Notes: generated by a model not told the origin, from the sequence alone. A stretch of 64,000 nucleotides of DNA from Microbacterium protaetiae (GCF_004135285.1 NZ_CP035494.1:62001-126000), one strand, 5' to 3'. Numbered from the stretch's first letter, positions 19,606-29,035 are shown. Translations and numbers: made by a program.

Positions 19606-19683
19606 CGGGGACAACCCGGGCAACCCGAGGACAACTCGGGCAACCCGGGGACAACTCGGGGAACGTGGGGACAACTCGGGGAT
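19606..19683. repeat. Short tandem repeats, GGGGACAACTCGGGGAAC type
   Basis: Four diverged copies of an 18-bp unit (variants GGGGACAACCCGGGCAAC, CGAGGACAACTCGGGCAA, GGGGACAACTCGGGGAAC) fill the gap between metY and the following oxidoreductase. They stop just before its -10 hexamer. Confidence 0.75.
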
Positions 19684-19686
19684 CGG

Positions 19687-19692
19687 TAGGGT
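19687..19692 (+). promoter_or_regulatory. -10 hexamer TAGGGT of a leaderless promoter
   Basis: TAGGGT, six bases (GAAAGC), then the ATG of the Gfo/Idh/MocA gene. The tandem repeats at 19606-19683 sit where the -35 region would be. Confidence 0.55.
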
Positions 19693-19698
19693 GAAAGC

Positions 19699-20688
19699 AT
19701 GACCGGACTTCGCTGGGGCATCCTTGCTACGGGCGGCATTGCGCACGCCTTCACCTCCGACCTGCGTACCGCCGGGCTCGACGTTCAGGCCGTCGGCTCC
19801 CGCCGTCCCGAGGCCGCGGCCGCCTTCGCCCAGCAGTTCGAGATCCCGCGCGCGCACGGCTCGTACGAACAGCTGGCCACCGACCCCGACATCGACATCG
19901 TCTACGTCGCGACCCCGCATCCGATGCACGCCGAAGACGCGCTGCTGTGCCTCGAGCACGGCAAGCACGTGCTCGTCGAGAAGTCGTTCACGGTGAACGA
20001 GCGCGAAGCGCAGGCTGTGCGAGATGCCGCCGCCGCGCGCGGCCTGCTGGCGATGGAGGCCATGTGGACCCGCTACCTGCCACACATGCGCCGCATCCGC
20101 GAGCTCATCTCCCACGGCACGCTGGGCGAGGTGCGCACGGTGTTCGCCGACCACACGCAGAAGATCACCGCCGACCCGGCGCATCGGCTGAACGCCCTCG
20201 AACTCGGCGGCGGGGCACTGCTCGACCTCGGCATCTACCCTGTCTCGTTCGTCTGGGACATCCTGGGCGCGCCCACACAGATCTCAGCACAGGCGCGGCT
20301 GGGCGAGACCGGCGCCGACACCGAGGTCGCCACGCTCTTCACGCACGCCGCCGGTGCCGTCTCCACGAGCATTTCGTCGTCGCGGGCGGCGGGACCCAAC
20401 ACCGCCCACATCGTGGGTACCGAGGCCCGCATCGACATCGACCGGGTCTGGTACACGGCGACCGACTTCCGCGTGACGGCCCCCGACGGCCGCGTCATCG
20501 AGGAGTACACCTCCCAGATCGAGGGCCGCGGCATGCAGTATCAGGCGCTCGAGGCCGAACGCATCATCGCCGACGCTCGGCGCGACAGCGACATCCTGCC
20601 CATCGACGAGACGGTGGCGATCATGGGTACCCTCGACGAGATCCGCCGGCAGATCGGCGTGCGCTACTCGGCGGACTCGGCGGACTGA
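19699..20688 (+). CDS. Gfo/Idh/MocA family NAD(P)-dependent oxidoreductase
   Basis: 329 residues. The N-terminal Rossmann domain starts LRWGILATGGIAHAF. Typical family motifs include DIDIVYVATPHPMHAEDALLCLEHGKHVLVEKSF, with the EK(S/P) lysine, and MEAMWTRYLPH at the start of the C-terminal alpha/beta domain. Resembles trans-1,2-dihydrobenzene-1,2-diol dehydrogenase-like members; the sugar or inositol substrate cannot be assigned. Leaderless ATG. The last 25 bp overlap the end of the convergent PLDc_N gene. Confidence 0.88.
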   Translation: MTGLRWGILATGGIAHAFTSDLRTAGLDVQAVGSRRPEAAAAFAQQFEIPRAHGSYEQLATDPDIDIVYVATPHPMHAEDALLCLEHGKHVLVEKSFTVNEREAQAVRDAAAARGLLAMEAMWTRYLPHMRRIRELISHGTLGEVRTVFADHTQKITADPAHRLNALELGGGALLDLGIYPVSFVWDILGAPTQISAQARLGETGADTEVATLFTHAAGAVSTSISSSRAAGPNTAHIVGTEARIDIDRVWYTATDFRVTAPDGRVIEEYTSQIEGRGMQYQALEAERIIADARRDSDILPIDETVAIMGTLDEIRRQIGVRYSADSAD

Positions 20689-21056
20689 TCGCCCTGCTGC
20701 CGGCGCCGCAGCTCGGCGCGCCGCCGGTCCTCTTCGATCTCGCGTTCGAGATCGGCGAGCTGCTGCTCGGTGGTGCGGGTGTCGCGGGGTCGTGACGGCA
20801 TCATCGGTGCGGGCAGGGATGCCGGCGGCCGGGCCGAACGCGGGCGCCGTTGCAGCCGTGGCATCCGCGGCGCGCCGTCGGCGTACTCCCGCCCGATCGT
20901 GAACCAGAGGATCACGCCGATCAGCGGCAGCAGGATCACCAGCAGCAGCCAGAGCGCCTTGGGCATGTGCTTGATCTGTCCCTCATCGCGCACGATGATG
21001 TCGACGACGGCGAACACCGTCGCCGCCACCACCAGGAGCGTGAACACGATCGACAT
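20664..21056 (-). CDS. PLDc_N domain small membrane protein
   Basis: 130 residues. Two membrane helices (~3-22 and ~33-53) match the phospholipase D N-terminal (PLDc_N) domain: LPLIGVILWFTIGRE. A basic, Pro/Arg-rich cytoplasmic tail with a predicted coiled stretch (TEQQLADLEREIEEDRRRAELRRR) follows. No PLD catalytic HKD motif is present; this stand-alone domain is common in actinobacteria and its function is unknown. Leaderless: TATGCT lies six bases upstream of the ATG on the minus strand. Confidence 0.85.
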   Translation of the reverse strand: MSIVFTLLVVAATVFAVVDIIVRDEGQIKHMPKALWLLLVILLPLIGVILWFTIGREYADGAPRMPRLQRRPRSARPPASLPAPMMPSRPRDTRTTEQQLADLEREIEEDRRRAELRRRQQGDQSAESAE

Positions 21057-21062
21057 GACACG

Positions 21063-21068
21063 AGCATA
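21063..21068 (-). promoter_or_regulatory. -10 hexamer TATGCT of a leaderless promoter
   Basis: Minus-strand TATGCT, six bases, then the ATG of the PLDc_N gene. The divergent NYN gene has its own CACACT hexamer at 21080-21085, also six bases before its ATG. Confidence 0.55.
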
Positions 21069-21091
21069 AGGTCACCTGTCACACTGGACGC

Positions 21092-21976
21092 ATGCCGAAC
21101 ACACTCGATGCCCGCGTGGCCGTCTACCTCGACTTCGACAACATCGTGATGTCGTGGTACGACCGGGTGCACGGCCGCAACGCGTATTCGCGCGACCGGC
21201 AGCGCATCATGGCCGACACCACCGATCCCGAGATCGCCGGACGGTTGGCCGATGCCCGTGTCGATGTGGGCGCGATCATCGACTATGCGGCATCCTTCGG
21301 CACCCTGGTGCTCACCCGCGGGTACGCCGACTGGTCGAACCCGGTCAACGCCGAATACCGCAATCAGCTCGTGGCACGTGCCGTCGACCTGGTGCAGCTG
21401 TTCCCGGCCGCGGCGTACGCCAAGAACGGCGCCGACATTCGCCTGGCCGTCGACACCGTCGAGGACATGTTCCGCCTGCCCGATCTCACGCACGTGGTCA
21501 TCGTCGCCGGCGACAGCGACTACGTACCGCTCGCGCAACGCTGCAAGCGACTGGGCCGGTTCGTGGTCGGTGTGGGCGTCGCGGGCTCCACGGCGAAGTC
21601 GCTGGCCGCCGCCTGCGACCAGTTCGACAACTATGACGAGCTGCCCGGCATCACCCGCCCCGAACCCGCCGTGAAGACGACGACGAAGGATGCCGCCCCG
21701 CCGCGCACCCGCAAGAAGAAGGAACCCGAGCCCGAGCCCGACCCTGCCGGCGAGCTGCTCGAGCGGGCGCTGAAGCTCGAGCATGTGCGCACCGACGAGG
21801 AGTGGATGCACCTGTCGGCAGTGAAGAACCTGCTCAAGCGCATGGACCCGTCCTTCAGCGAGAAGGTGCTCGGGCACAAGTCGTTCTCGGACTTCGTCAA
21901 GGCACACCCCGAGGTCGCCGAGATCGATGAGTCGACGAACATCGTCACGGTGCGCCTGCAGCCATCGCGTACCTGA
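21092..21976 (+). CDS. NYN domain nuclease-like protein with C-terminal LOTUS/OST-HTH domain
   Basis: 294 residues. The N-terminal ~185 residues are an NYN (LabA/DUF88) PIN-like domain: YLDFDNIV with the first acidic pair, NGADIRLAVD and VAGDSDYVPL with later acidic residues that bind metal. A linker rich in Lys/Glu/Pro (~195-215) leads to an OST-HTH/LOTUS domain (~220-290; LLERALKLEHVRTDEEW, LKRMDPSFSEKVLGHKSF). The family is predicted to cut or bind RNA; LOTUS domains in other systems bind G-rich RNA. Its biological role in actinobacteria is not established. Leaderless ATG start. Confidence 0.88.
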   Translation: MPNTLDARVAVYLDFDNIVMSWYDRVHGRNAYSRDRQRIMADTTDPEIAGRLADARVDVGAIIDYAASFGTLVLTRGYADWSNPVNAEYRNQLVARAVDLVQLFPAAAYAKNGADIRLAVDTVEDMFRLPDLTHVVIVAGDSDYVPLAQRCKRLGRFVVGVGVAGSTAKSLAAACDQFDNYDELPGITRPEPAVKTTTKDAAPPRTRKKKEPEPEPDPAGELLERALKLEHVRTDEEWMHLSAVKNLLKRMDPSFSEKVLGHKSFSDFVKAHPEVAEIDESTNIVTVRLQPSRT

Positions 21977-22021
21977 CCGATATATCACTGCAATGTCCCC
22001 GCGCGGCGGTGCTCCGCGCGA

Positions 22022-22027
22022 TACCGT
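22022..22027 (+). promoter_or_regulatory. -10 hexamer TACCGT of a leaderless promoter
   Basis: TACCGT, six bases (GGGCCC), then the glutaminase GTG. Confidence 0.5.
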
Positions 22028-22033
22028 GGGCCC

Positions 22034-23056
22034 GTGCGCGACGACGAACTCGACATCACCGACATCGGCCAGCGCGCACACCCCGGCCCGGTTCCCGGTG
22101 ACGCCCTCATCGACACCGCCGTGCACGATGCCTATCGCCGCGCACTGACGCATCGCGAAGGCGTGGTCGCCGACTACATCCCGATTCTGGGCGCTGCCGA
22201 CCCCGAGGCGTTCGGGCTGTGCGTGGCCGATGTCGACGGCGGCCTGCACGAGGCGGGCCAGACCCGCACGGCCTTCTCGATCCAGTCGATCTCGAAGGCG
22301 TTCGTGTACGCGCTGCTGTGCGAGGGGGTTGGTCACCACGAGGTGCGTGAGCTGGTCGGCGTCGACAACACGGGCCTGGCGTTCAACTCGGTGGTGGCCA
22401 TCGAGCAGGCCGGCGGCCATCCCCGCAATCCGATGGTCAATGCCGGCGCGCTGGCTACGACAGCCCTCATCCCGGGAGCGACGGCCGAGCGCAAGTGGCA
22501 GTTCATCCTCGACGGGCTGTCCCGCTTCGCCGGCCGCGAGCTCGAGATCGACGACGAGGTCTACCGGTCAGAGAGCGAGACCAACCACCGCAACCGGGCC
22601 ATCGCGCAGCTGCTGCACAGCTATGGGCGAATGCGCTTCGACCCCGCCGAGACCGTGGACGTGTACACCCGACAGTGCTCGGTGCGCGTCGACGCCCGCA
22701 ACCTCGCCGTGATGGGCGCCACCCTCGCCGACGGCGGGGTGAACCCGGTGACGAGAGACCAGGTGGTCTCGGCCGATGTCTGCCGCGACACCCTGGCCGT
22801 TCTCGCCGCGAGCGGACTGTATGAGCGCAGCGGCGAATGGCTGTTCGAGATCGGGCTGCCCGGCAAGTCGGGCGTGGCAGGAGGGCTGGTCACCATCGCC
22901 CCGGGCAAGGCCGGCATCGGCACCTACGCTCCGCCGCTCGACGCGGCCGGCAACAGCGTGCGCGGACAGATCGCCACGGCCAACCTCTCCCGCACGCTGG
23001 GACTGAACGTCTTCGCCTCCTCCCCCGCCCCTCACCGTCAGGAACACCATGGCTGA
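22034..23056 (+). CDS. glsA: Glutaminase A
   Basis: 340 residues, with a serine-beta-lactamase-like glutaminase fold. The catalytic Ser-x-x-Lys is in FSIQSISKAFVY. Other landmarks are NPMVNAGAL, NRAIAQLL, VYTRQCSV and KSGVAGGLV. It hydrolyses L-glutamine to glutamate and ammonia in the cytoplasm. Slightly longer than the usual ~310 residues because of N- and C-terminal extensions. The end overlaps the start of the following MFS gene by 8 bp, so they are probably co-translated. Confidence 0.93.
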   Translation: MRDDELDITDIGQRAHPGPVPGDALIDTAVHDAYRRALTHREGVVADYIPILGAADPEAFGLCVADVDGGLHEAGQTRTAFSIQSISKAFVYALLCEGVGHHEVRELVGVDNTGLAFNSVVAIEQAGGHPRNPMVNAGALATTALIPGATAERKWQFILDGLSRFAGRELEIDDEVYRSESETNHRNRAIAQLLHSYGRMRFDPAETVDVYTRQCSVRVDARNLAVMGATLADGGVNPVTRDQVVSADVCRDTLAVLAASGLYERSGEWLFEIGLPGKSGVAGGLVTIAPGKAGIGTYAPPLDAAGNSVRGQIATANLSRTLGLNVFASSPAPHRQEHHG

Positions 23057-24716
23057 CTCGTCCACCACCGCGCGCGCCTCCTGGGCACCGATGATCGCGC
23101 TGTTCCTCGCGCAGATTCTCATGTCGTACAACGTCTCGGCACTGCCGGTGACCCTCGGCGGCATGGTCGACGAGTTCGGCGTCCCACCCACCGACGTGTC
23201 GACGGCCATCGTCATCTACGGGCTCGCCGTGGCGGCACTGGTCATGGTCGGCGCGAAGGTCGGCCAGCGCGTGGGCTGGGTGCTGATCTTCCGTATCGTG
23301 ATAGCGCTGTTCGCGGCATCCGGTCTTCTCATGATCTTCGCGCCCGTCGTCGGCTGGGTGATCGCCGCGCAGGCCATCGCCGGAGCCTCGGCGGCGATCA
23401 TCGTGCCGTCGCTGGTGGCCCTGATCGCCGAGAACTATCAGGGACGCCAGCAAGAGACGGCCATCGGTTCGCTCGGCTCGGCACGGGCGTTGGCGGGTGT
23501 GACCGCTTTCCTGCTCGGCGGCACGCTGGCGACGTTCGTGGGCTGGCGACCGGTCTTCGCCGTCGTCGTGCTGGTCGCGGTCGCCGTCTTCATCCTCAGC
23601 TTCAAGTTCGTCTCGGTCAAAGGCAACCCCGCCATCCACATCGACGTGGTCGCCGCCGTCATCATCGGCCTGGGCATCATCGCGCTGACCCTCGGCGTCA
23701 ACAACCTCAACGCCTGGGGCATTCTGCAGGCGCGCGACAGTGCACCGTTCGACATCTTCGGCCTGTCGCCGGCGCTGCTGCTGATCATCGTGGGTGTCGT
23801 GCTCGTGCAGCTGTTCTTCCTGTGGACACGCCGGCGCACCCGCCAGGGCAAGGTGCCGCTGGTGAGCCTGTCGGTGTTCGGCTCGTCACGCGAGCGTGCC
23901 GCCGTCTACGCGATGTTCATCGTCGTCGCCCTCGAGGCGGCGCTGAACTTCACCGTGCCGCTGTACATCCAGATCGTGCAGGGACGCACCCCCGTCGACA
24001 CGTCGCTGGCGATGCTCCCGTTCAACCTCACGGTGTTCGTCACCGCCATCATCGTGGTGCGCTTCTACCGCCGCTTCTCGCCGCGCGTCATCGGCACGTT
24101 CAGCTTCGGGCTGACCACCATCGCGCTGATCTGGCTGTCGTTCGTGGTGACGAACAACTGGGAGACCCTGCCCACCATCCTCGGCCTGTTCGTCTTCGGC
24201 GTCGGGCAGGGAGCCCTGGTCACTCTCGTGTTCAACGTGCTGGTCACCGCCTCGCCGAAAGAGCTCGCCGGTGACGTCGGCTCGGTGCGCGGCACCACGC
24301 AGAACCTGGCGTCGGCAGTGGGCACCGCCGTTGCCGGCGCGCTGTTGGTGGGACTGCTGGCCGGAAACATCACCGCGGCTCTGGCAGCACACCCCGAGCT
24401 GCCCGACGAGGCCGTGGCCCAGGTTCCGCTGGACAGCGTGAACTTCGTCAGCAATGACCGTCTGCGCGACGTACTGGCCGGCACCGACCTCGACCAGACG
24501 CAGGTGGATGCCGCGGTCGAGGTGAACGAGCAGTCCCGCCTTTCTGCGCTCCGCCTCGGCCTGCTGATTCTCGCCGGCGTCAGTGCGATAGCCATCGTGC
24601 CCGCCAGTCGACTGCCGAAGTTCAAGCCCGGAGAGGTGCCCGAGTCGGTGGCGACCGGCGACCTGCCCGACGAGATCGCTGCGGCGGAGAAATCGCTCGC
24701 CGCAGACGAGTCGTGA
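23049..24716 (+). CDS. MFS transporter, EmrB/QacA-like drug efflux type
   Basis: 555 residues with about 14 membrane helices, so DHA2-like. Motif-rich segments include IVIYGLAVAALVMVGAKVGQRVGW (motif A region) and GSLGSARALAGVTAFLLGG. Coupled to glsA upstream by an 8-bp overlap and to the DUF4921 gene downstream by GTGA. The substrate is not predictable; a link to glutamine/glutamate metabolism is suggested only by the operon. Confidence 0.85.
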   Translation: MADSSTTARASWAPMIALFLAQILMSYNVSALPVTLGGMVDEFGVPPTDVSTAIVIYGLAVAALVMVGAKVGQRVGWVLIFRIVIALFAASGLLMIFAPVVGWVIAAQAIAGASAAIIVPSLVALIAENYQGRQQETAIGSLGSARALAGVTAFLLGGTLATFVGWRPVFAVVVLVAVAVFILSFKFVSVKGNPAIHIDVVAAVIIGLGIIALTLGVNNLNAWGILQARDSAPFDIFGLSPALLLIIVGVVLVQLFFLWTRRRTRQGKVPLVSLSVFGSSRERAAVYAMFIVVALEAALNFTVPLYIQIVQGRTPVDTSLAMLPFNLTVFVTAIIVVRFYRRFSPRVIGTFSFGLTTIALIWLSFVVTNNWETLPTILGLFVFGVGQGALVTLVFNVLVTASPKELAGDVGSVRGTTQNLASAVGTAVAGALLVGLLAGNITAALAAHPELPDEAVAQVPLDSVNFVSNDRLRDVLAGTDLDQTQVDAAVEVNEQSRLSALRLGLLILAGVSAIAIVPASRLPKFKPGEVPESVATGDLPDEIAAAEKSLAADES

Positions 24717-25990
24717 GCCTGCCCGCTCTGCGCCGACTTGCCGACGGCACCGTCAAGCAGGTCGGGCCGCTCACCGGCACGCGGGTGTGGACGGTGCCCG
24801 GGCGCGCCAACCGGCCGCTGGCCGCCGCGCGCGGCGAACCACGCCTGCTCGAACCGGGCGACCACACGCAGCTGTGCGCGTTCTGCGAGAACAGGTACCT
24901 GGAGACCACTCCCGAGAAGGCACGGCTGGTCGGCCCGTCGTTCGAGCGCATCGACCGGGTCCCCGCCGACGCGCTGCATGACTCGGTGGCGGAGTTCCGT
25001 CGGTTCGGCAACCTCTTCGAAATCGTCTCGGCGGCCTACTGGCGCACCAACCACGACTTCCATCACAGCGCCGACGTCGTCGCGTGGGCCGAGCGCTACC
25101 TCGCCCACCCGGCAGGGCACGCGCACATCGAGAAGCTCGCCGCGATCCGTGCGGCCTCGTCGGGTACGGCCCACGACCTGCACACGGCCGCCGTCGACCT
25201 GGTCGGCGGCTCGCACGATGTCATCGTGGCCCGCCGACACGTGCGCGATGGCGCCACCCGCGACGACGAACTGGTTTCGAGCGGGGTGCTGACCCCCGAC
25301 GAGCACGCCGCCTATCTGGCTTTCACCGTCGCATCGATGCGCGAGATCGCCGACGCCCAGCCATACGCCGCGTATGTGGCCGTGTTCCAGAACTGGCTGC
25401 GCCCCGCCGGGGCATCGTTCGAGCATCTGCACAAGCAACTCGTCGCAATCGACGAGTACGGGCCGCAGACCGAGCGCGAGCTGACCCTGCTCGAAGCCGA
25501 CCCGCGGCTGTACCAGCATGCTGTCGCCGATCTGTCGGTGCGAGAAGGTCTGCTGGTGGCCGCCACCGACGGCGCCGTCGCCTTCGCGGGTATCGGGCAC
25601 CGCTACCCTGCCTTCGAGGTGTACTCGACGGCCGACGCCCATCATCCGGCCGATCACACGCCGGCCCAGGTGCGCGCGATGAGTGACCTGGTGCACGCAC
25701 TTCACGCGGCCACGGGAGTGCTGGTGCCCACCAACGAGGAATGGCACTATCGGCCGGCACCGGCGGCCGCACCGATGCCGTGGCGCATCGTGCTGAAGTG
25801 GCGGGTGTCGAACCCGGCCGGCTTCGAGGGCGACACGAGAGTCTACGTGAACACCCTCGACCCGTGGACGTTGCGTCAGCGGGCCGTCGACGAGCTCGAG
25901 CGCCTGCGCGCCGAGGGTGCCATCGCCAGCGGCATCCGTATCGGCGACGAGTGCGCACCCGGTGACGCCCGCCTGCATTACGCCGACTGA
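24713..25990 (+). CDS. DUF4921 family protein (GalT/HIT-like fold)
   Basis: 425 residues. CAFCENRYLETTP near residue 58 is a CxxC zinc-site-like motif, and FEHLHKQLV holds an HxH pair like that of HIT/GalT nucleotidyltransferases. NEEWHYRPAPAA lies further on. The family is described as related to galactose-1-phosphate uridylyltransferase, but no reaction has been shown that I know of. Start: GTG overlapping the previous stop. The 3' end overlaps the convergent DNA ligase gene by 13 bp. Confidence 0.82.
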   Translation: MSLPALRRLADGTVKQVGPLTGTRVWTVPGRANRPLAAARGEPRLLEPGDHTQLCAFCENRYLETTPEKARLVGPSFERIDRVPADALHDSVAEFRRFGNLFEIVSAAYWRTNHDFHHSADVVAWAERYLAHPAGHAHIEKLAAIRAASSGTAHDLHTAAVDLVGGSHDVIVARRHVRDGATRDDELVSSGVLTPDEHAAYLAFTVASMREIADAQPYAAYVAVFQNWLRPAGASFEHLHKQLVAIDEYGPQTERELTLLEADPRLYQHAVADLSVREGLLVAATDGAVAFAGIGHRYPAFEVYSTADAHHPADHTPAQVRAMSDLVHALHAATGVLVPTNEEWHYRPAPAAAPMPWRIVLKWRVSNPAGFEGDTRVYVNTLDPWTLRQRAVDELERLRAEGAIASGIRIGDECAPGDARLHYAD

Positions 25991-27519
25991 TCAGGCACGT
26001 CGGCGGCCGCACGCAGCGCCTGCAGCGTCTGGATCGTGTCGGCCTCGGCGGCGGATTTGTCGGGCCGGTACCCCTTGACGCGGGCGAAGCGCAACGCGAT
26101 CCCGGCCGGGTAGCGCGGCGAGCGCTGCACGCCGTCGATGGCGATCTCGACGACGGTGATCGGCGCGACGAACACAGTGCCGGCCGTGCGTCGGGTCTCG
26201 ATCTGCTCGAAACGCGTCGTCTGCCAGCGCAGCACCTCGTCGGTGAGCCCCTTGAACGTCTTGCCGACCATGACGAACCCGCCGGGCTCGCCGTAGCGGC
26301 CGTCGGGATCCCGCGCGCCCAGATGCAGATTCGACAGCCACCCGCGACGCCGCCCTGAGCCCCATTCACAGGCGAGCACGACCAGGTCGTAACTCAGCAC
26401 GGGCTTCACCTTTATCCAGGCCTTGCCACGGCGGCCCGCCGCATATCCAGCGTCGATCGCTTTGACGACCACCCCCTCATGGCCGGCGGCCAGCGCCTGC
26501 GCAGACAGCTGCTGCGCGGCATCCGCATCGCCGGTCACGATGCCCGGAACGCGCCACGCACCGGCCACGCGCTCGAGCTCACGCAGCCGCACGCGCAGCG
26601 GCTCGTCGATCAGGTCTCGGCCGTCGACGTGCAGCACGTCGAAGAACCACGGTCGCAGGGCGATGTGGCGTGCCCGGTCGGCCCCGAAGCGTGCCATCGT
26701 GTCTTGAAACGGGCGCGGAGTGCCGTCTTCGCCCAGCGACAAGGTCTCGCCGTCGAGGATCACATCGTGCACCGGCAGCTCGCGCACGGCGGCGACGATC
26801 TCGGGCACGCGGTGCGTGATGTCGGCGAGGCTGCGCGTGTACACGCGCACGTCGTCGCCGTGCCGGTGCACCTGGATGCGCGCGCCGTCGAGCTTGTACT
26901 CCACGGATGCCTCACCCGTGATCGCCACGGCCTCGGCGACGCTGGTGGCTGAGGCGGCCAGCATCGGCTGCACCGGGCGGCCCACCTGCAGCCCGACGCG
27001 GGTCAGATCGGCGCCCGCGAGGGCGAGGGCGGCCGTCTCGCCGAGATCGCCCGAGAGCATCGCGGCGCGCCGCACGAGGGCGGCGTCGGCGTGCACGTCC
27101 TGTGCGATGGCATCCAGCAGCACGCCCTGCAGAGCGCCGGTGCGCAGCTCGCCGAGAATCGCGCGCGTGATGAACCCCCATTCCTCGGTGGTGGCCCGCC
27201 CGGCGATCTCACGCAGCAGTCCCTCGCGCACCCCTGCCGATCCGGGGCCGGATGCCGCGGCCAGGCCGCCGAGCGCACTGTCGAGGTCGGCGATCGTCAG
27301 GCTCGCGGCATCCGCATGCGGCACCTGCAGCGTCGCGATGCCGCGCCACCCGACCCCGAGCCGCCCCTGCCGTGGGCTGCCGATCAGCAGGCCAATCGCC
27401 GGCAGCACGTCATCGGGGCCGAGTCGGTCGAGAAGGCCCGCCAGCGCCTCGGTCTTCTGCCGGCGCGATCGTGTCGCCGCAACGGTGGCGGTGACGTCGA
27501 CGAGTTCGGCAAGCAGCAT
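25978..27519 (-). CDS. ATP-dependent DNA ligase (LigB-like)
   Basis: 513 residues, the size of mycobacterial LigB. The N-terminal ~200 residues are the DNA-binding domain; the adenylation motif EYKLDGARIQVHR carries the nucleotidyl Lys around residue 212. LDGETL, VDGRDL, GHEGVVVKA, WIKVKP and an OB-fold with RFARVKGYRPDK follow. It joins nicked DNA with ATP and probably serves repair, alongside the usual NAD-dependent LigA located elsewhere. The ATG has AAGAAT six bases upstream, a weak leaderless promoter. Confidence 0.93.
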   Translation of the reverse strand: MLLAELVDVTATVAATRSRRQKTEALAGLLDRLGPDDVLPAIGLLIGSPRQGRLGVGWRGIATLQVPHADAASLTIADLDSALGGLAAASGPGSAGVREGLLREIAGRATTEEWGFITRAILGELRTGALQGVLLDAIAQDVHADAALVRRAAMLSGDLGETAALALAGADLTRVGLQVGRPVQPMLAASATSVAEAVAITGEASVEYKLDGARIQVHRHGDDVRVYTRSLADITHRVPEIVAAVRELPVHDVILDGETLSLGEDGTPRPFQDTMARFGADRARHIALRPWFFDVLHVDGRDLIDEPLRVRLRELERVAGAWRVPGIVTGDADAAQQLSAQALAAGHEGVVVKAIDAGYAAGRRGKAWIKVKPVLSYDLVVLACEWGSGRRRGWLSNLHLGARDPDGRYGEPGGFVMVGKTFKGLTDEVLRWQTTRFEQIETRRTAGTVFVAPITVVEIAIDGVQRSPRYPAGIALRFARVKGYRPDKSAAEADTIQTLQALRAAADVPDQSA

Positions 27520-27587
27520 GCTCGGATTCTTGCACTGGGTGCCGACATCAGGAATGCGCTGCCGCGTCGACGTGGTTTGCTGTTCCT

Positions 27588-28997
27588 ATGGCGAATCAGG
27601 TCGGACTGCGGTCAGAGCGCGGACCGATCTTGCTCTCGCTTATGCTGGCGTCGTTCCTCATCGCCATCGACTCGACGATCCTCGCGACGGCCGTTCCGAC
27701 GATCGTGGGCGATCTGGGCGGTTTCGCACAGTTCCCCTGGCTGTTCTCGGTCTATCTGCTCGCCCAGGCCGCGTCGGTGCCGGTCTACGCGAAGCTCTGC
27801 GACACGTTCGGACGCAAGCCGATCATGATCGTGGGCATCGGGCTCTTTCTGATCGGCTCGGTGGCTGCGGCACTGGCGGGGACCATGCCGGCACTCATCG
27901 TGTTCCGGGCCGTGCAGGGGCTGGGTGCGGGAGCCATCACCCCCACCAGCATGACCATCGCCGGCGACATCTACACGATCCGCGAGCGTGCCACCGCCCA
28001 GGCGTACCTGGCCAGTGTGTGGGCCATCTCGTCGGTGGCTGGGCCGAGCCTGGGCGGCCTGTTCGCGCAGTTTCTGTCGTGGCGCTGGATCTTCTGGGTG
28101 AACGTGCCGCTGAGTCTTCTGGCTTTGTTCATGCTGCTGCGCAGCTATCACGAGAAGTTCGAACGCCACCGGCAACGGATCGACGTGACCGGCTCGGCGC
28201 TGCTCACCGCCGCGCTCGTGCTGCTCGTGCTCGGCGTGCTCGAGGGCGGCCAGGGCTGGGCGTGGAACAGTTGGCAGAGCCTGGGATGCTTCGCCGGCGG
28301 CGCCGTGCTGCTGGTGGTCTTCACCCTCGTCGAACGGCGGGCTGCCGACCCTGTGCTGGCGCCATGGGTGTTCTCCAGCCGCATCGTGGTCACCGCGTCG
28401 CTGGCGGCGCTGGGCGTGGGCGCGGTGCTCATCGGCCTGACCTCGTTCGTGCCGACGTTCCTCGAATCCACCGCTGACGCCGCCCCGCTGCTGGCCGGGC
28501 TCGCGGTGGCCGCCCTCAGCCTCGGGTGGCCGATCAGCGGGGCGCTGGCCGGCCGTTTCTACCTGCGCATCGGGTTTCGGTCCACGGCGGTGATCGGCAG
28601 CATCCTGGCGGTGGTCGGCGCGATACTTCTGACCCTGTTCGCCGCGACGCCCTCGCTGGTGTTGACCGCCGTCGCCTGCTTCGTCGTCGGACTCGGACTC
28701 GGTCTTGTCGCCAACCCCTCCCTCATCGCCGCGCAGTCCTCCGTCGATCTGCGCCGCCGGGGCGTCGTGTCGGGGACGAGCATGCTGGCCCGATCCGTCG
28801 GCAGCTCGGTGGGCGTGGCCGTCTACGGCGCAATCGCGAACGCCGTCATCAGCACGAACGGCGGGCCGCGGCATCCCGCTGCCGTCCAGGCCGGATCGAC
28901 CGCGGTCTTCATCGGAGTCGCCGTCTCGGCGGTGCTGCTTGTCGTGTGCACGCTGCTGATTCCGCACGTGCCGATCAGCGAGGAAGACAGGGCGTAG
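27588..28997 (+). CDS. MFS multidrug efflux transporter, DHA2 family
   Basis: 469 residues, about 14 membrane segments. DSTILATAVPTIVGDLGG is the DHA2 family's motif D1-like start; YAKLCDTFGRKPIMIVGI is motif A and VWAISSVAGPSLGGLFAQFLSWRWIFWVNVP is motif C. Likely proton-coupled efflux of drugs or metabolites; the substrate is unknown. Divergent from the DNA ligase gene across a 68-bp gap. Its stop codon opens onto the hairpin repeat array at 29036-29690. Confidence 0.9.
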   Translation: MANQVGLRSERGPILLSLMLASFLIAIDSTILATAVPTIVGDLGGFAQFPWLFSVYLLAQAASVPVYAKLCDTFGRKPIMIVGIGLFLIGSVAAALAGTMPALIVFRAVQGLGAGAITPTSMTIAGDIYTIRERATAQAYLASVWAISSVAGPSLGGLFAQFLSWRWIFWVNVPLSLLALFMLLRSYHEKFERHRQRIDVTGSALLTAALVLLVLGVLEGGQGWAWNSWQSLGCFAGGAVLLVVFTLVERRAADPVLAPWVFSSRIVVTASLAALGVGAVLIGLTSFVPTFLESTADAAPLLAGLAVAALSLGWPISGALAGRFYLRIGFRSTAVIGSILAVVGAILLTLFAATPSLVLTAVACFVVGLGLGLVANPSLIAAQSSVDLRRRGVVSGTSMLARSVGSSVGVAVYGAIANAVISTNGGPRHPAAVQAGSTAVFIGVAVSAVLLVVCTLLIPHVPISEEDRA

Positions 28998-29035
28998 GCA
29001 GCGGCGGGCGCGCTCGCCTCCGCTCGGCCCTTCCG

